Below are positions 11,899-23,589 of a stretch of DNA of 64,000 nucleotides, one piece after another. The notes beneath the pieces were generated by a model. It was not told where the DNA came from. It saw only the letters and a program-made list of their open reading frames with translations, and ran no database searches. Source of the DNA: Neocallimastix lanati (nom. inval.) (lineage: Eukaryota > Neocallimastigomycota > Neocallimastigomycetes > Neocallimastigales > Neocallimastigaceae); NCBI GenBank assembly GCA_016946835.1, contig JACVTC010000071.1, forward strand, positions 601,001-665,000, written 5' to 3'. Numbering within the stretch: position 1 is the stretch's first letter; every line of letters begins with the position of its first letter. Position numbers and translations under genes: made by a program.

Positions 11899-12427
11899 TG
11901 TGGTGCATTAAGCAATCGTACATTTCGAAATATAGCTTATAAATATATTTTATAATAAAGTCATACATTTTTAAGATATTCTATACAAACATAATAAATA
12001 TATAAATAATTAAATAATTAAATAATTAAATAATTGAATAAAAAAAATGTAATAAACATATTTAAATAAATACCAAAAAAAATTAAGATGAACTAATGAA
12101 ATAAATGCCTTAATTAAATATTACAAAAATATAGAAATTCCATTAAAAAAAGAAAAAAAAAAAAAAATGAATTCGTTGAATTATGGTTGAAGTGTTTAAG
12201 ATATTTAAATATTAAAAATTATTAATTAAAAAATAAATAATTAGTATTTAACGAAAAAATGACCAAATGAAAATGATCAATAAAATTTATCGAATTACAA
12301 TTAATTAATAGTTAAAATAATTCATAATAAAAAAAAATAAAAATAAGTAAATTGGATTTTTTAATTAATTAAAATAATTGTTTAAAATTTTAATATTTTT
12401 AAATAAATATTCATGATTATCTTAAAG

Positions 12428-12600
12428 GAAATAATAATATTTTTTTACAATTAAATATTTTTAAATAATTATTTCAAAAAAAATAATAATATATTTTTGC
12501 TATTAAATATTATTAAATAATTATTTCAAAAAAAATAATAATATATTTTTTCAATTAAATATTATTAAATAATTATTTCAAAAGAAATAATAATATATTC
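12428..12600. repeat. 52-bp tandem repeat, about 3 copies
   Basis: The word AAATAATTATTTC recurs at 12463, 12515 and 12567, exactly 52 bases apart, with AATAATAATAT and TTAAATAT between. Copies differ by a few substitutions. Confidence 0.8.
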
Positions 12601-12715
12601 TAATAAAAAAGAATTTTACAAAATTAATTTTTTTATAAAAAATTATTTTTACAATTGAATATTAATAAATTATATATAAAAAAGAATATTTATTATTTAT
12701 TTAATTATTAAAGAA

Positions 12716-12755
12716 CAAGCCACATACGAAAATACGCCACATTGGAAAATGCACA
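12716..12755. other. GCCACAT / ACGCCACATT motif patch
   Basis: CAAGCCACATACGAAAATAC then GCCACATTGGAAAATGCAC is a GC-bearing patch in near-pure AT. A closely similar composite occurs in reverse complement at 59966-59992, and shorter forms (ACGCCACATT, AAGCCACATT, AATGTGGTGC) at about 2992, 3466, 11896 and 60294. Could be a transposon terminus or a protein-binding site. Confidence 0.4.
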
Positions 12756-15700
12756 AATGCAATATACCCTATATATATATATTAAAATAATAAATAATAA
12801 TTTAAAATATATAAATGGGTTAATTATTTTAAATATTAATCATCAAAAATAAAACACTATTATAAATACTAATTATTTCATTAAAAAATCTGAATAGTTA
12901 ATATTATTTTATTCAAAATAAGCAACTAAATAATTAATAAATAACAAATAATTATAAATATAGCTAATAAAAATAATAAAAATAATAAAAGAATAAATAA
13001 CTAAATATTAATAATAAATAAATAAAATTTTATTTAACATTTTATATATATATCAGTTAACATTAAACTGAAAAATTAATTATTCAGAATTAAAATAATT
13101 AGATTAATAGAATTTTTTAAAAAATAATAAAAATAATACATATTATAAAGATCAAAAAAAGAATACTTATCTTATAATGATTACTAAAGGAAAATTGGAG
13201 AAATTTAAAAAAAATATATATATATATATATATATATTAAGAAGAACTAATGAATTTAATATGTTTTAATTGGAAATTACAAAAATAATGATAGGTATTG
13301 TTGAATTATAGTTTAATCAATTCAAATGATATAAATACTAATTTATAATAAATAATTAAAATAATAATAATAATAATAATAAACAAATAGAAAATTTATT
13401 AAAAATTTCTTAATATTTTTAAATAGTTATGAAATTTAAAATATATATAAATATATATTAACATACTTTCATAATTAAATATTATTAATTATTTTATTAT
13501 TATTATTATTACTACTATATTTTTATTAATATCTTATTCAACGTAATTTATTTATTTACTTATTAATTAATTAATTACACAAAATTATTTATTTTAAAAC
13601 GACACTTTTTATAATAACTAAATATATTTACACACAAAAAATTATATATATATATATAATTATTTAACATAATTTCGAAATATCAATTAAGAAAAATCGA
13701 TAAAAAAAATTTTTTTTTTTAGTTTTTTGTTTTGTTTTGTTTTATTTTTGGTTTTTTAAAATAAATAATATAAATAATATATATTAAGATAAAAAAAAAT
13801 AGTTAAATAGTTTTAAAGTTTCAATATTAATTAGATGGAAAAATGATCTTTATATAAAAAAAAAAATGAATAAGCTATTATATTTTTACTTTTCTATTGT
13901 GACGTGACTTGTTACATACATTTATGAATGTTTAAAAGAATGATTATAAATAATTTACAAAGAAAAATTGTTACTAATTAATAAAATATCATATAGTAAT
14001 ATATATAAATAGAAAATAATAAAATAAAATAATAATAAAAATACATAAGTACTAATTCATATATAAATAAGTAAAAACTTTATTTGAATTTTTTTTTTAA
14101 ATATTAAATAATTTTATAATTTTAATTTAAATTAAATATAAAAAAAATAAAAATAAAATAAAAAATATTTAAATAAAAATGAGTAAAGAATTCTCATATA
14201 TACATATATATAAGAACAATAACGATGACGATTATGTAAATAATAATGATAATTATATTTAAAATTGTTATTTGCTAAATATTTTATAATTTTAATGTTA
14301 AGAAATAAAAATGCACATAAAAAAATTACAAAAAAAAAAAAATACAATAAAATAAAAATAAAAAAATAATAAGACAAATAGTTGAAATAATATATTAAAA
14401 TAAAATATAATAAAATTTATTTATATTTTATATATATATTTATTTACTTACATATATATTATTTATTTATTTATTTATTTTATTAATTTACTAAAAATTT
14501 TTTTAATTTGTTTTTCTGTTTTTCTTTATATTGATTTAGTACTATAAAATTTTTAATTTGTTTTAAAATTCAATTAGATCTACTCAAAAAAAAAAAAAAA
14601 CGTATTAAGTACAATTGAATTCAATAATATTTAAAAAATTAAAATTTAAATAATGTAACACAAATTAATACTTGACATTACACAAATTTATTAGATTAAT
14701 TAGAAAATTATGTAAAAAAAATTTAAAATTTAAAATTTAAATTTTATTTTTTATTTATTTTAAAAAAAAAACAAAAAAAAAAAAAAATAGAAATTATTAA
14801 TAATAACAATTTTTATTAATAATAATCTTTTAATTTTTTTTTTTTTTTTTTTTAACATAAAATTGTAAAAAATTCAAAATTTTAAAAATTGATTAATATA
14901 TTAATATATATAATATTAGTAAATTGCAATATATAACAATAATTTAATCAATATTTTTATTTAAATTATTAATTTAATAAAAAAAAGAATGTAAAGATTT
15001 TATGGCAAAATTTTATTTTTTTTTTATATTTTATGTTTAAATTCAAAATTTAAATTTAAATTAAATATATTATTTTTTAATTAGATATTTATTTAAAGTA
15101 AAAAAAAGTTTTGAAAAGAACTCTAATATATATATCTTTCCTTTTCTTTTTTTTTTTTTTATCTTTTTTTTTTTTCTTTATCTTTTCATTTTCCTTTTTT
15201 ATCTTTTGTAACTAAAATTTTTATTCATTAAACTTTGAAATATGAAATTATTTATATATTTATGGTATTAATATTACAATATTATAACAATAAAATCAAT
15301 ATTATATTTAAAATTTTAATTGATAAACAATTTAATAAGGCAGAAACTTTCATATTTTTAATTTTAATTGATAATTTAATTAACATTTATATATTAGTTA
15401 AAATGAAAATAAAAAAAAAATTTATAATAAAAAAAAAAAAAAAAAAAAAACAATAAAAATAAAATTTTATAGTAATCATAATAAATATGGAAATAACTAA
15501 TTTAAAATTTGAGTGGTTTAATAGGGTAGTAATGTGTTCTAATATGATTTATTATGTTTCAAAATAGATATAAATAAAAAAAGATTTCCTTTAAATAAGC
15601 AATTTCATTTTTTTTTTAATAAAAATAAAAAGTAAATATATTTTTAATAGTGTATATATAATTATTGTAAATATTTAAAGATACATATATTATAAAACAA

Positions 15701-15887
15701 ATAATAATTTAAACTTTTATAGATATACATTAAAAATAAATTTATTATATATGAACTTACTAAATAATTAAATAATAAAATAATAATAAAATAATAATAA
15801 AATAATAATAAAATAATAATAAAATAATAATAAAATAATAAATAAAGTGAATTAGAGAATATAGAAAATAGAGAATAGAAAAAAAAA

Positions 15888-17366
15888 ATGCAAGATATTA
15901 TACATTATGCCGAAAAGGCTTATGTTAATGATACAGCTGTATTTAATGTTGATGCATTAGGTCCTAATGTAGAAGTTTATGAAAATAAATTGGTAGATAG
16001 TTATCAAGGTATTATTAATTCTTACCTATGTAGTCCTTTTTTTCCATGGGTATGTTTAATTTTATTGGTAGGTGATGGTTCCTGGCATAAACCAGTTAAT
16101 CTTGTATTAATAGGGCATTGGTTATTTAGAGCAACTGGTGATTTTTTAAGAGGTTTAATGAATTTAAATCCAAAAGTCAATGATTATTATTGGCCATATT
16201 CATCAAAAAATTGGTTGATAAGTAATGCTATTGCTCACATCTTTTGGTTAACTGGTGAAATTATTGGTGACTGGTATCTTCTATTGAGAACAAAGGCAGT
16301 AACAAGGAATAAAAACAAAATAAGACTAGTTTTTTGTACTTGTATTCTCTTTAATTTAACAAAGGTAGTTGGAATGTGGACTTATTTCATTCATAATCCA
16401 ATGGATTTAAGAATAAAAGATGAAAATGACAAATTAGTTCTAGATTTAAATAATTATAATATGGCATGGTGGACAACAGTGTTCTTCATTGAAGTAGCAA
16501 GTTGTTTGTACAACTTAGCTGTTGTATACACATTAAAAAAGGGAGTTTTATATAAAATAGAAAAAACAAGGAGATACTTAGCAAATCCTTTCATTGAAAA
16601 ATTTAGACAAATATCTGAATTCCGTATTATTACATCTATGATAATATCCATTGTCTTTTTACCTTTTGTTGCATTCTTTGTTGTAATGGTTATCAATGAA
16701 TATGTGGGTGATAATGGAAATAAGAAACATATCATGACAGATAGCTCAGTAGAACAACTTCGCCAAGTTGTACTTAGTTTCAACTATTCTTTTATTTATA
16801 TAGATCAAATATTACTTCGTCGATTTGCTAGAAATAATAAAATTGTTGCTTCTAATTTTTCCAATCCTAATACCTCAGTTAGTCACCTTAAATCTTACAC
16901 TAAAATGTCTTCAGATTATTGTGAAGTAGCACCATATGGCAATATTTATTCCAATTCAAATTCAACTACCTCAATTCCTGATACTTTATTTTTATCCAAA
17001 AATAATAATGATTCCTCGGATAATTATAATACTAGTTCTACATATAAGGATTCTTACGGTTCATTAATATCAAAACAACCATTAAATTCATTTCCTTCAA
17101 CTACGAGTCAACAGGAATCATCCACAACTTCAAAAAATCAAATAGGTTCTAAAAGTTCACAAAGATCAAAATCTTTCTCATCAAAACACCCACCATTTAC
17201 AAATTATATGGATAATTCATCCTATAATCCTGATGAGCAAAAATCAATTAATAATACACCCAAAATTTCTAAAGTTTCTGGTATTCGAACATATAATTAT
17301 AATTATACTAATTATGAAAACTCAAACAATTCGAAATATTATTACGTTAGTAACTATAATAAATAA
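15888..17366 (+). CDS. Seven-helix membrane protein, family copy 3 (492 aa)
   Basis: Largest member of the local family. After MQDII and about 40 presumably external residues come helices near 42-62, 68-87, 107-130, 140-165, 190-214, 245-268 and 290-310. Family motifs: FFPWVCLILL, KPVNLVLIGHW, YYWPYSSKNW, TGEIIGDWYLLLRTK, MAWWTT, KFRQISEFRI and YIDQILLRRF. Inner loops are strongly basic (RTKAVTRNKNKIR; KIEKTRRY...EKFR; RRFARNNK) and the loop 4-5 is acidic, the pattern expected for N-out/C-in seven-pass proteins. The tail of about 180 residues is Ser/Thr/Asn/Tyr rich and would be a good kinase substrate. Codon use is slightly GC-richer than in copies 1 and 2. Leader ends in an A-run directly before ATG. 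No known receptor signature was recognised; the assignment is topology only. Confidence 0.88.
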   Translation: MQDIIHYAEKAYVNDTAVFNVDALGPNVEVYENKLVDSYQGIINSYLCSPFFPWVCLILLVGDGSWHKPVNLVLIGHWLFRATGDFLRGLMNLNPKVNDYYWPYSSKNWLISNAIAHIFWLTGEIIGDWYLLLRTKAVTRNKNKIRLVFCTCILFNLTKVVGMWTYFIHNPMDLRIKDENDKLVLDLNNYNMAWWTTVFFIEVASCLYNLAVVYTLKKGVLYKIEKTRRYLANPFIEKFRQISEFRIITSMIISIVFLPFVAFFVVMVINEYVGDNGNKKHIMTDSSVEQLRQVVLSFNYSFIYIDQILLRRFARNNKIVASNFSNPNTSVSHLKSYTKMSSDYCEVAPYGNIYSNSNSTTSIPDTLFLSKNNNDSSDNYNTSSTYKDSYGSLISKQPLNSFPSTTSQQESSTTSKNQIGSKSSQRSKSFSSKHPPFTNYMDNSSYNPDEQKSINNTPKISKVSGIRTYNYNYTNYENSNNSKYYYVSNYNK

Positions 17367-17532
17367 TTAAAGAATTAAAAAAAAAAAATAAAATTCTGCC
17401 ATACGACCATATAATTATAATTTAATTTCCATTAATAATTTTTGAAAAATCAAAAGAAAAAAGGAAAAAAAAAATTTTATAATTCTAAAATTTTTAATAT
17501 AAATTATAAGTAAGAAGAAAAAAAATAAAAAA

Positions 17533-17566
<34 letters not shown>

Positions 17567-20410
17567 CAAATGATATTTGTAAAATTTTATTTAATTTAAA
17601 ATTAATAATAATAATTTAAATGAAGATAGATGCTAAATTGTGAATAATTATATATATTTAATATTTATATATAAAAATTATTTAACATAAAATTTTTTAT
17701 TCTTTATCTATAATAAAAAGATATAATCCTAAAATAATAATTATAATAAAATATTATATAAATTTGTACACATATAATAATATTACTTTATTTACTTATA
17801 TATATTTTTATTAAAAACGTTCAAAAAAAAAAAAAAAAAAAAAATAACAAATTGAAATCAAAAAAAAAAAAAAAAAAAATAACAAATTGAAATAATTAAA
17901 AAATATATTAATTTTTAATTATTTAATAAATTTAAAAGTATATAGAATAGAAAATAAATAATTTAATGAAAACATTAATAAATATTACAATTAGAAAAAA
18001 TATGTATATTATATAAAAAGAATATAACTTGAATTAATATTCATTTCATAACAAATATACAATAGAATTCTTTGAATATAGATAGATAAAACAAAAAGAT
18101 ATGTTAATAATAATAATAATATAGATAGATAAATAATAAAAAGATCAGTTAGTAATAATAATAATAATAGTAATAATAATAATAATTATTTTATATAATT
18201 CAAACTTTATATTTATTTTTTTACTATTAAACTTATTTTAATAATTAATAAATATATTAAATAAATATATATATATATAAATTATCTAATAAATTACGGA
18301 TTATGAATTTTAAAACTTTTAATATGTATATTAAAAATCTATAATAATTAAATTTTTATAATAATTAAATATACATAATATTAAAGTATTAAAATATAAT
18401 TATGTAGTGATGTAACTTTTTTAGTTTTTAATTTTTTCTTGATATTTTTATTAATTAATTATTAAACTATTGTATTAGTTTTGATATTAAATTAAAATAA
18501 AAATATAGGTACAGAGTAAATTAACAAAAAGCAAACTTCGACTAATGTGCAAAAGTATAATTATTATGAAATATATTTGTGTAAAATAAATTGTTTAAAA
18601 TAAATTAAGCAAATTAAACACCCTAATTAATAATGTATTCTTATGATATAAACTTTTTTAAAATATATAGCATATAAATATAAATATAATAAAAATATAA
18701 TATTAAAAGCATAATAAATACATATTAAAATTTTAAATAAAAAATATTTATATAAACTATTAACAATAAATTTATGTTATAACATAAGTTTATTTTATCA
18801 TATTATATCACGTACTAAAATTAATTAAGGTATTTTATTAATAATTAAAGTTTATAATTTCCTTTTATATATCAATTATATTAAAAAATATTAAAATAAA
18901 AATGATCGATCAAAACTAAAATTAAAAAATTGAAGTTTTTTTTTTTTAATATTAATGAATTTTTATAATACAATTTTGTTTTTTTTTTTTTTTTTTTCGT
19001 TATTTAGATTTATTTCAATTTTTCCAATCATTGAATATAATTATAAATTATAAATTTATAATTATTAATGTTGTTTATTGATAGAATAAATAATAATAAT
19101 ATTGATATTATTAATATTATATGATATTTAAGAAAAATATATATGTTCTTCACTTTTAATTGTTTTTAAATTTTGATGTTGTATAACTAAACACAGTAAA
19201 ATTTTATAATAAAAATAAAATTAAAATGTATTTTAAACTTCTAGAATTGATATATCTCCCATTCAACTTTTCCTGTTTTTGAAAAAAATTTTATTTCTAT
19301 ATTATATTTACATAAATATGTATTTATTAATATATTTGTATTTATCTGTATTTGTATTTGTTTATTTGTTCATTTATTTATTTATTTATTTATTTGTTTT
19401 ATCTATTTATGCATTTATGTATTTATGTATTGATATTAATGAATTAATTTTTATATATTTTGATCTATATTACGAGTATGGAAATGAAACTATGAACTCC
19501 AATTAAAATTTTTGTACATAAAATTATTATAAAATAAAATAAATATTGTGAACACCATGAAAACCTTATTATTACATTATATTCTAAACTATAATCATAA
19601 CTAAAACTTATTATTAGATAGCTTAATTAGTTTTTTATTATTATTATTATTTATTATTATAATTTCATTTATAACTAAATCATAAAAATTTTATTAATAT
19701 TATTATAGAATAATATAAACAGCATACTTAACAAATCATTAAATTTCATTAAACTCTTAAAACACAATCTAAAATATAAACTTTAAATATAATGTAAAAA
19801 TTATCTTTGTATTGTATTTAAATAATAAATAAATAGATAAATAAATTTTTAGATCGACTGAAATTAATATAATAAAAAATATCTCCCTTATTCTAATCAA
19901 AGAATAAAATTCACTAAAAATATCTCCCTCAACCTAATCAAAAAAAAAACAAAATCTAAGCAAAGATCTCTTCCTTAAACCAATCAAAGAAATAAATTGT
20001 TAAAAGATATAACCAATATCTTAATAAATTGAGATATTATTTGTATTTATATTTATATGACTTAATAACTTTTTTTTCGATTAATTGAATTATTAAAAAA
20101 AAAAAAATTAAAGTTTTTATTAAAAAAAAAAACTTTATTTTATATAAAAATATTAATGAACTTTCTACTATGAATTTCATTTATTTCATTTAGTAAAAAA
20201 ATTTATATATATATATATATATATAATTTACTTACGATGTATATTTTTTATAACTTCATTCTTCTATGTAATTTGGTAAATCTATAGATAAACGTTAAAT
20301 GATTATTATATATATATCTATATATATATTTACTTAAATACAATAAAACCTTAATAATACAATATTAAATATTGAAATGTTTTTCGAATTTCATTTTTTT
20401 CAATTTTGCT
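17367..20410. other. AT-rich spacer
   Basis: No gene is supported. There are A-tracts (17538-17565, 17824-17843, 17862-17879), AAT runs near 18100-18190, a TTTA-rich patch (19300-19420) that produces a spurious 75-codon frame, and a loose set of about three diverged units of roughly 40 bp around TCTCCCT/CCTAATCAAA at 19880-19990. Confidence 0.6.
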
Positions 20411-20650
20411 ATATTTTATTTTATTTTTATTAATACTTTACTCTTTTAAACTACTTCACTATTATATTTATTTTATTTTTATTAATACTTTACTCTTTTA
20501 AACTACTTCACTATTATATTTATTTTATTTTTATTAATACTTTACTCTTTTAAACTACTTCACTATTATATTTATTTTATTTTTATTAATACTTTACTCT
20601 TTTAAACTACTTCACTATTATATTTATTTTATTTTTATTAATACTTTATT
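20411..20650 (+). repeat. 52-bp CTTTACTC minisatellite array (about 4-5 copies)
   Basis: CTCTTTTAAACTACTTCACT recurs at 20441, 20493, 20545 and 20597, exactly 52 bases apart, separated by ATTATATTTATTTTATTTTT and ATTAATACTTTA. The family also occurs at 4.2 kb and as a large array at 35.8-36.9 kb. Confidence 0.92.
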
Positions 20651-20735
20651 TTTTTTTTATTTTTAAAAAGATTAAAATTTAAAATGAATAAACCTAAAAT
20701 AAAAATAAAATAAAAATAAAATAAAATAAAATAAA

Positions 20736-20800
20736 ATGAAATAAGATAAAATAAATAGTGAAGTAGTATAAAAAAGTAAAGTATTACAATAAAATAATTT
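20736..20800 (-). repeat. Inverted unit of the CTTTACTC minisatellite
   Basis: AATAGTGAAGTAGTATAAAA followed by AAGTAAAGTATTA is the reverse complement of the unit forming the array 100 bases to the left, so the two face each other. A run of 42 A follows at 20828-20869. Confidence 0.8.
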
Positions 20801-20820
20801 TAAATAAATAAAAATAAAAT

Positions 20821-20869
<49 letters not shown>

Positions 20870-20870
<1 letters not shown>

Positions 20871-21326
20871 GATAACACAATAATATATAATTTTAATTTA
20901 TAAAAAAGTAGTAGTACAATAATATCATAATTTTAATAATTCTACTTTGTAAATTATTAGAATATAATAATTATAAAAAACCTCTTCAGGATAAATTAGA
21001 GAAAAAATAAAATAGATAAATAATAGAGGGAGTTAATTATTATTATTTTTTTTTATATTTATATTATTTTTATCATTTTTTTATATTTTTATTATTTTTA
21101 TTATTTTTGTTATTTTTATTATTTTTATTTTTTATTTTATATTTATATTTTTTTTTTATATTTATATAGTTTCTTATTTTTTTTTATTATTTTATGTTTT
21201 ATTTTATTGTTAACATTTTTTTTTTATTTTTTCCTTTAATTTTTGTATTTATTTTAAAGTTAATTGATACAGTTATGAGTAGAAATTTTATTACCTTTAT
21301 TTTATAATAATTAAACTCTGAATCCT

Positions 21327-21363
<37 letters not shown>

Positions 21364-22539
21364 AAGAAATTTTTTTCTTATTATTAGAAATAATCTTTTT
21401 TAAAACTTTAATAAAATAACAATTCCAGTACTTTAATTACTTTTTATTAATATTTAAATATATTAATTAAACTTATAAATAAAAATGCATTATAAATATA
21501 TGATTTAAATTGAAATATTATGTAAAAAATAAAATTAAAATAAATAAATATAATAAAATTTTTATAAAAATAAAAATTAATGTAATATTATAAAAATATA
21601 ATAAATAGTTTTTAGAGTAATTTTAAGTATCACAATATATATGTAATTATTTTTACTTTAAAAAAAAAATTAATAATATAAAATATAAAAAAAAAAAAAT
21701 AACTTCAGTAAAGTTGATTATATATCGTTCACTAAATTCTCCTCTAAACCAAGAGAAATATTATTAGGAGATTCAATTCCAATAAATTTTAAAAAAAAAA
21801 TTTTTTTTAATAATGAACTTGAAAAACCAGTAACAGAATAAGAAATTTATCTTTGCAACATCTATTAAACGCTGACTTTTGTATTAATGAATGCTTTTTA
21901 TTATTATTATTATTATTATTCTATTATTATAATATCTCAAAAGTAATAACTAATGATTTGATATAGTTTTTGTTAGATAATCAATAATTTTACTTTATAA
22001 GGAACATTGGAAACCCTAAACTGGTTTAAAATTTCATATAATTTTATATTAAGAGTTTAAAAAAATAAAATTCTTAATAAATTTAAATATATATATATAA
22101 ATTAATAAATAATTAAATATTTTAATAATAAATTTAAATGAATATCGAATTATTTTTATTTTTGTATAAAAATTATAATTCCAATCTGCAAAAAAAATCC
22201 TTTCTTTTTTTTTTTTTTTTTTTTTTATTATTGTCTAATTGACCTTTCTTTTGGAATAAAAAATTTCTTTTAGACCTTGAAAAGAAGGCATTTCCATTGT
22301 TTTATTTATCCATTATTAAAATAATTTAAATATTGATTACATTAAAAATAAAAAAAAATGTAATTATAACCTAAACAAAAAATTAGTAATTTTACATCTA
22401 TGATTGAATAAATTTTAGTGTGAATGAACTTTGGTTTTATCATAATTTTTTCCTTTAATATTTTTTTTGTTTTGTCATTATATCTAATTAATACACTGTA
22501 ATAACATTATAAAAAATTTTTTGATTTTTCTTTCGTCTT
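20870..22539. other. AT-rich spacer with a possible coding relic at 21690-21900
   Basis: Mostly A/T with long T and A tracts. At 21700-21890 one frame reads FSSKPREILLGDSIPINF then FNNELEKPVTE before a stop, with GC and codon use above background. No start, family match or continuation was found. A second GC-richer patch at 22240-22310 is too short to interpret. Confidence 0.35.
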
Positions 22540-23180
22540 GATTTTTTCTTTATAAGGAGTATGATCCATGAATATTGACTCATAATCGGAATATATTTAA
22601 TATGATTTTTTATAATGAAACTTCTAGATTTTATTCATTTACAGAAGCATTTAATTTACAATCACCAACATAAACTGAAAATAAGGGAAAATAAGAAGGT
22701 CTCGAGAAAGGACATAAGTACTAATAGTAAAATTTCTTTTAATGTAACTTTTACAAGATAAAACATTCTATGATTTATTGATTTCCTAATTGATATTATG
22801 AGATGAACCAAGACACCATAGCATATCAGTATTAATTAAAAATTGAAAACTCCTAATAAGAACTTTACTGGAACCAGGTAAAGAGACATATTTGTGAGCT
22901 CTATTGATAATATATGATTGTAAATATGTTTTTTTAAAAAAAATTAAAAGGTAACCTTGTTGCTCATTAAAAAAATTGAAGAATGAGAATAAAGATTTCT
23001 TAACTATATATTGGATATTAAATATAACTGGTTGAAGTAATAAATCATTGCTGAATTGAATTCCAAAACAATTATATCATAAAATCATGGGAGTAGAGAA
23101 CATATCAAGACAAGAAGAAGGATTTTAATAAGAATGATATTTAATAAAGTAAAAAGATTTAATTACCATTGTTTTAATTA
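22540..23180 (-). pseudogene. Unassigned decayed coding region
   Basis: Base composition is clearly less AT-biased than its flanks. On the minus strand one frame runs about 85 codons with a few stops (for example RAHKYVSLPGSSKVLIRSFQ, then LINTDMLWCLGSSHNIN, then a Cys/Lys segment). Other readable patches lie on either side in other frames, as expected after indels. I cannot assign it: it does not match the LINE or copia proteins seen elsewhere. It was the landing site of the LINE tail at 23193. Confidence 0.4.
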
Positions 23181-23192
23181 ATGAAATTTCAA

Positions 23193-23391
23193 GATTTTTT
23201 TTTTTTTATTTTATTTAGACTAGGAATAAATTTCATTTATTAATATTTAACTAAAAAATACATCCTAAAAAAAAAAAAAAAAAAAAAAAAATTAAATGTA
23301 ATTTTTTATATTAATATATTTATAATAATAATAATAAAAATAATAATAAAAACAACAATAATAATAATAATAATAATAAAAATAATAAAAA

Positions 23392-23422
<31 letters not shown>

Positions 23423-23528
23423 TATAGACAATTTAATTTTTTTTTTCTAAAGGCAGCAAATTTGTTCCATCTTTATTAATTAAATAGTTGATAAAATACA
23501 TGTAATAAAAAGAAAAAAAGATAAAAGA

Positions 23529-23589
<61 letters not shown>

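Larger units (their letters stand above)
11346..15887. other. AT-rich spacer before third 7TM gene
   Basis: No gene is supported over 4.5 kb. Contents: AT dinucleotide runs (11868-11896, 13216-13238), a 52-bp tandem repeat (12428-12600), a GC-bearing motif patch (12716-12755), and an (AATA)-type run just before the ATG at 15888. Frames at 14132-14377 (minus) and 15235-15456 (plus) are low-complexity translations. Confidence 0.6.

Noticed and set aside
20672-20878. Poly-Phe minus-strand frame
   Set aside because: Translation of a 42-A run and neighbouring A/T repeats.
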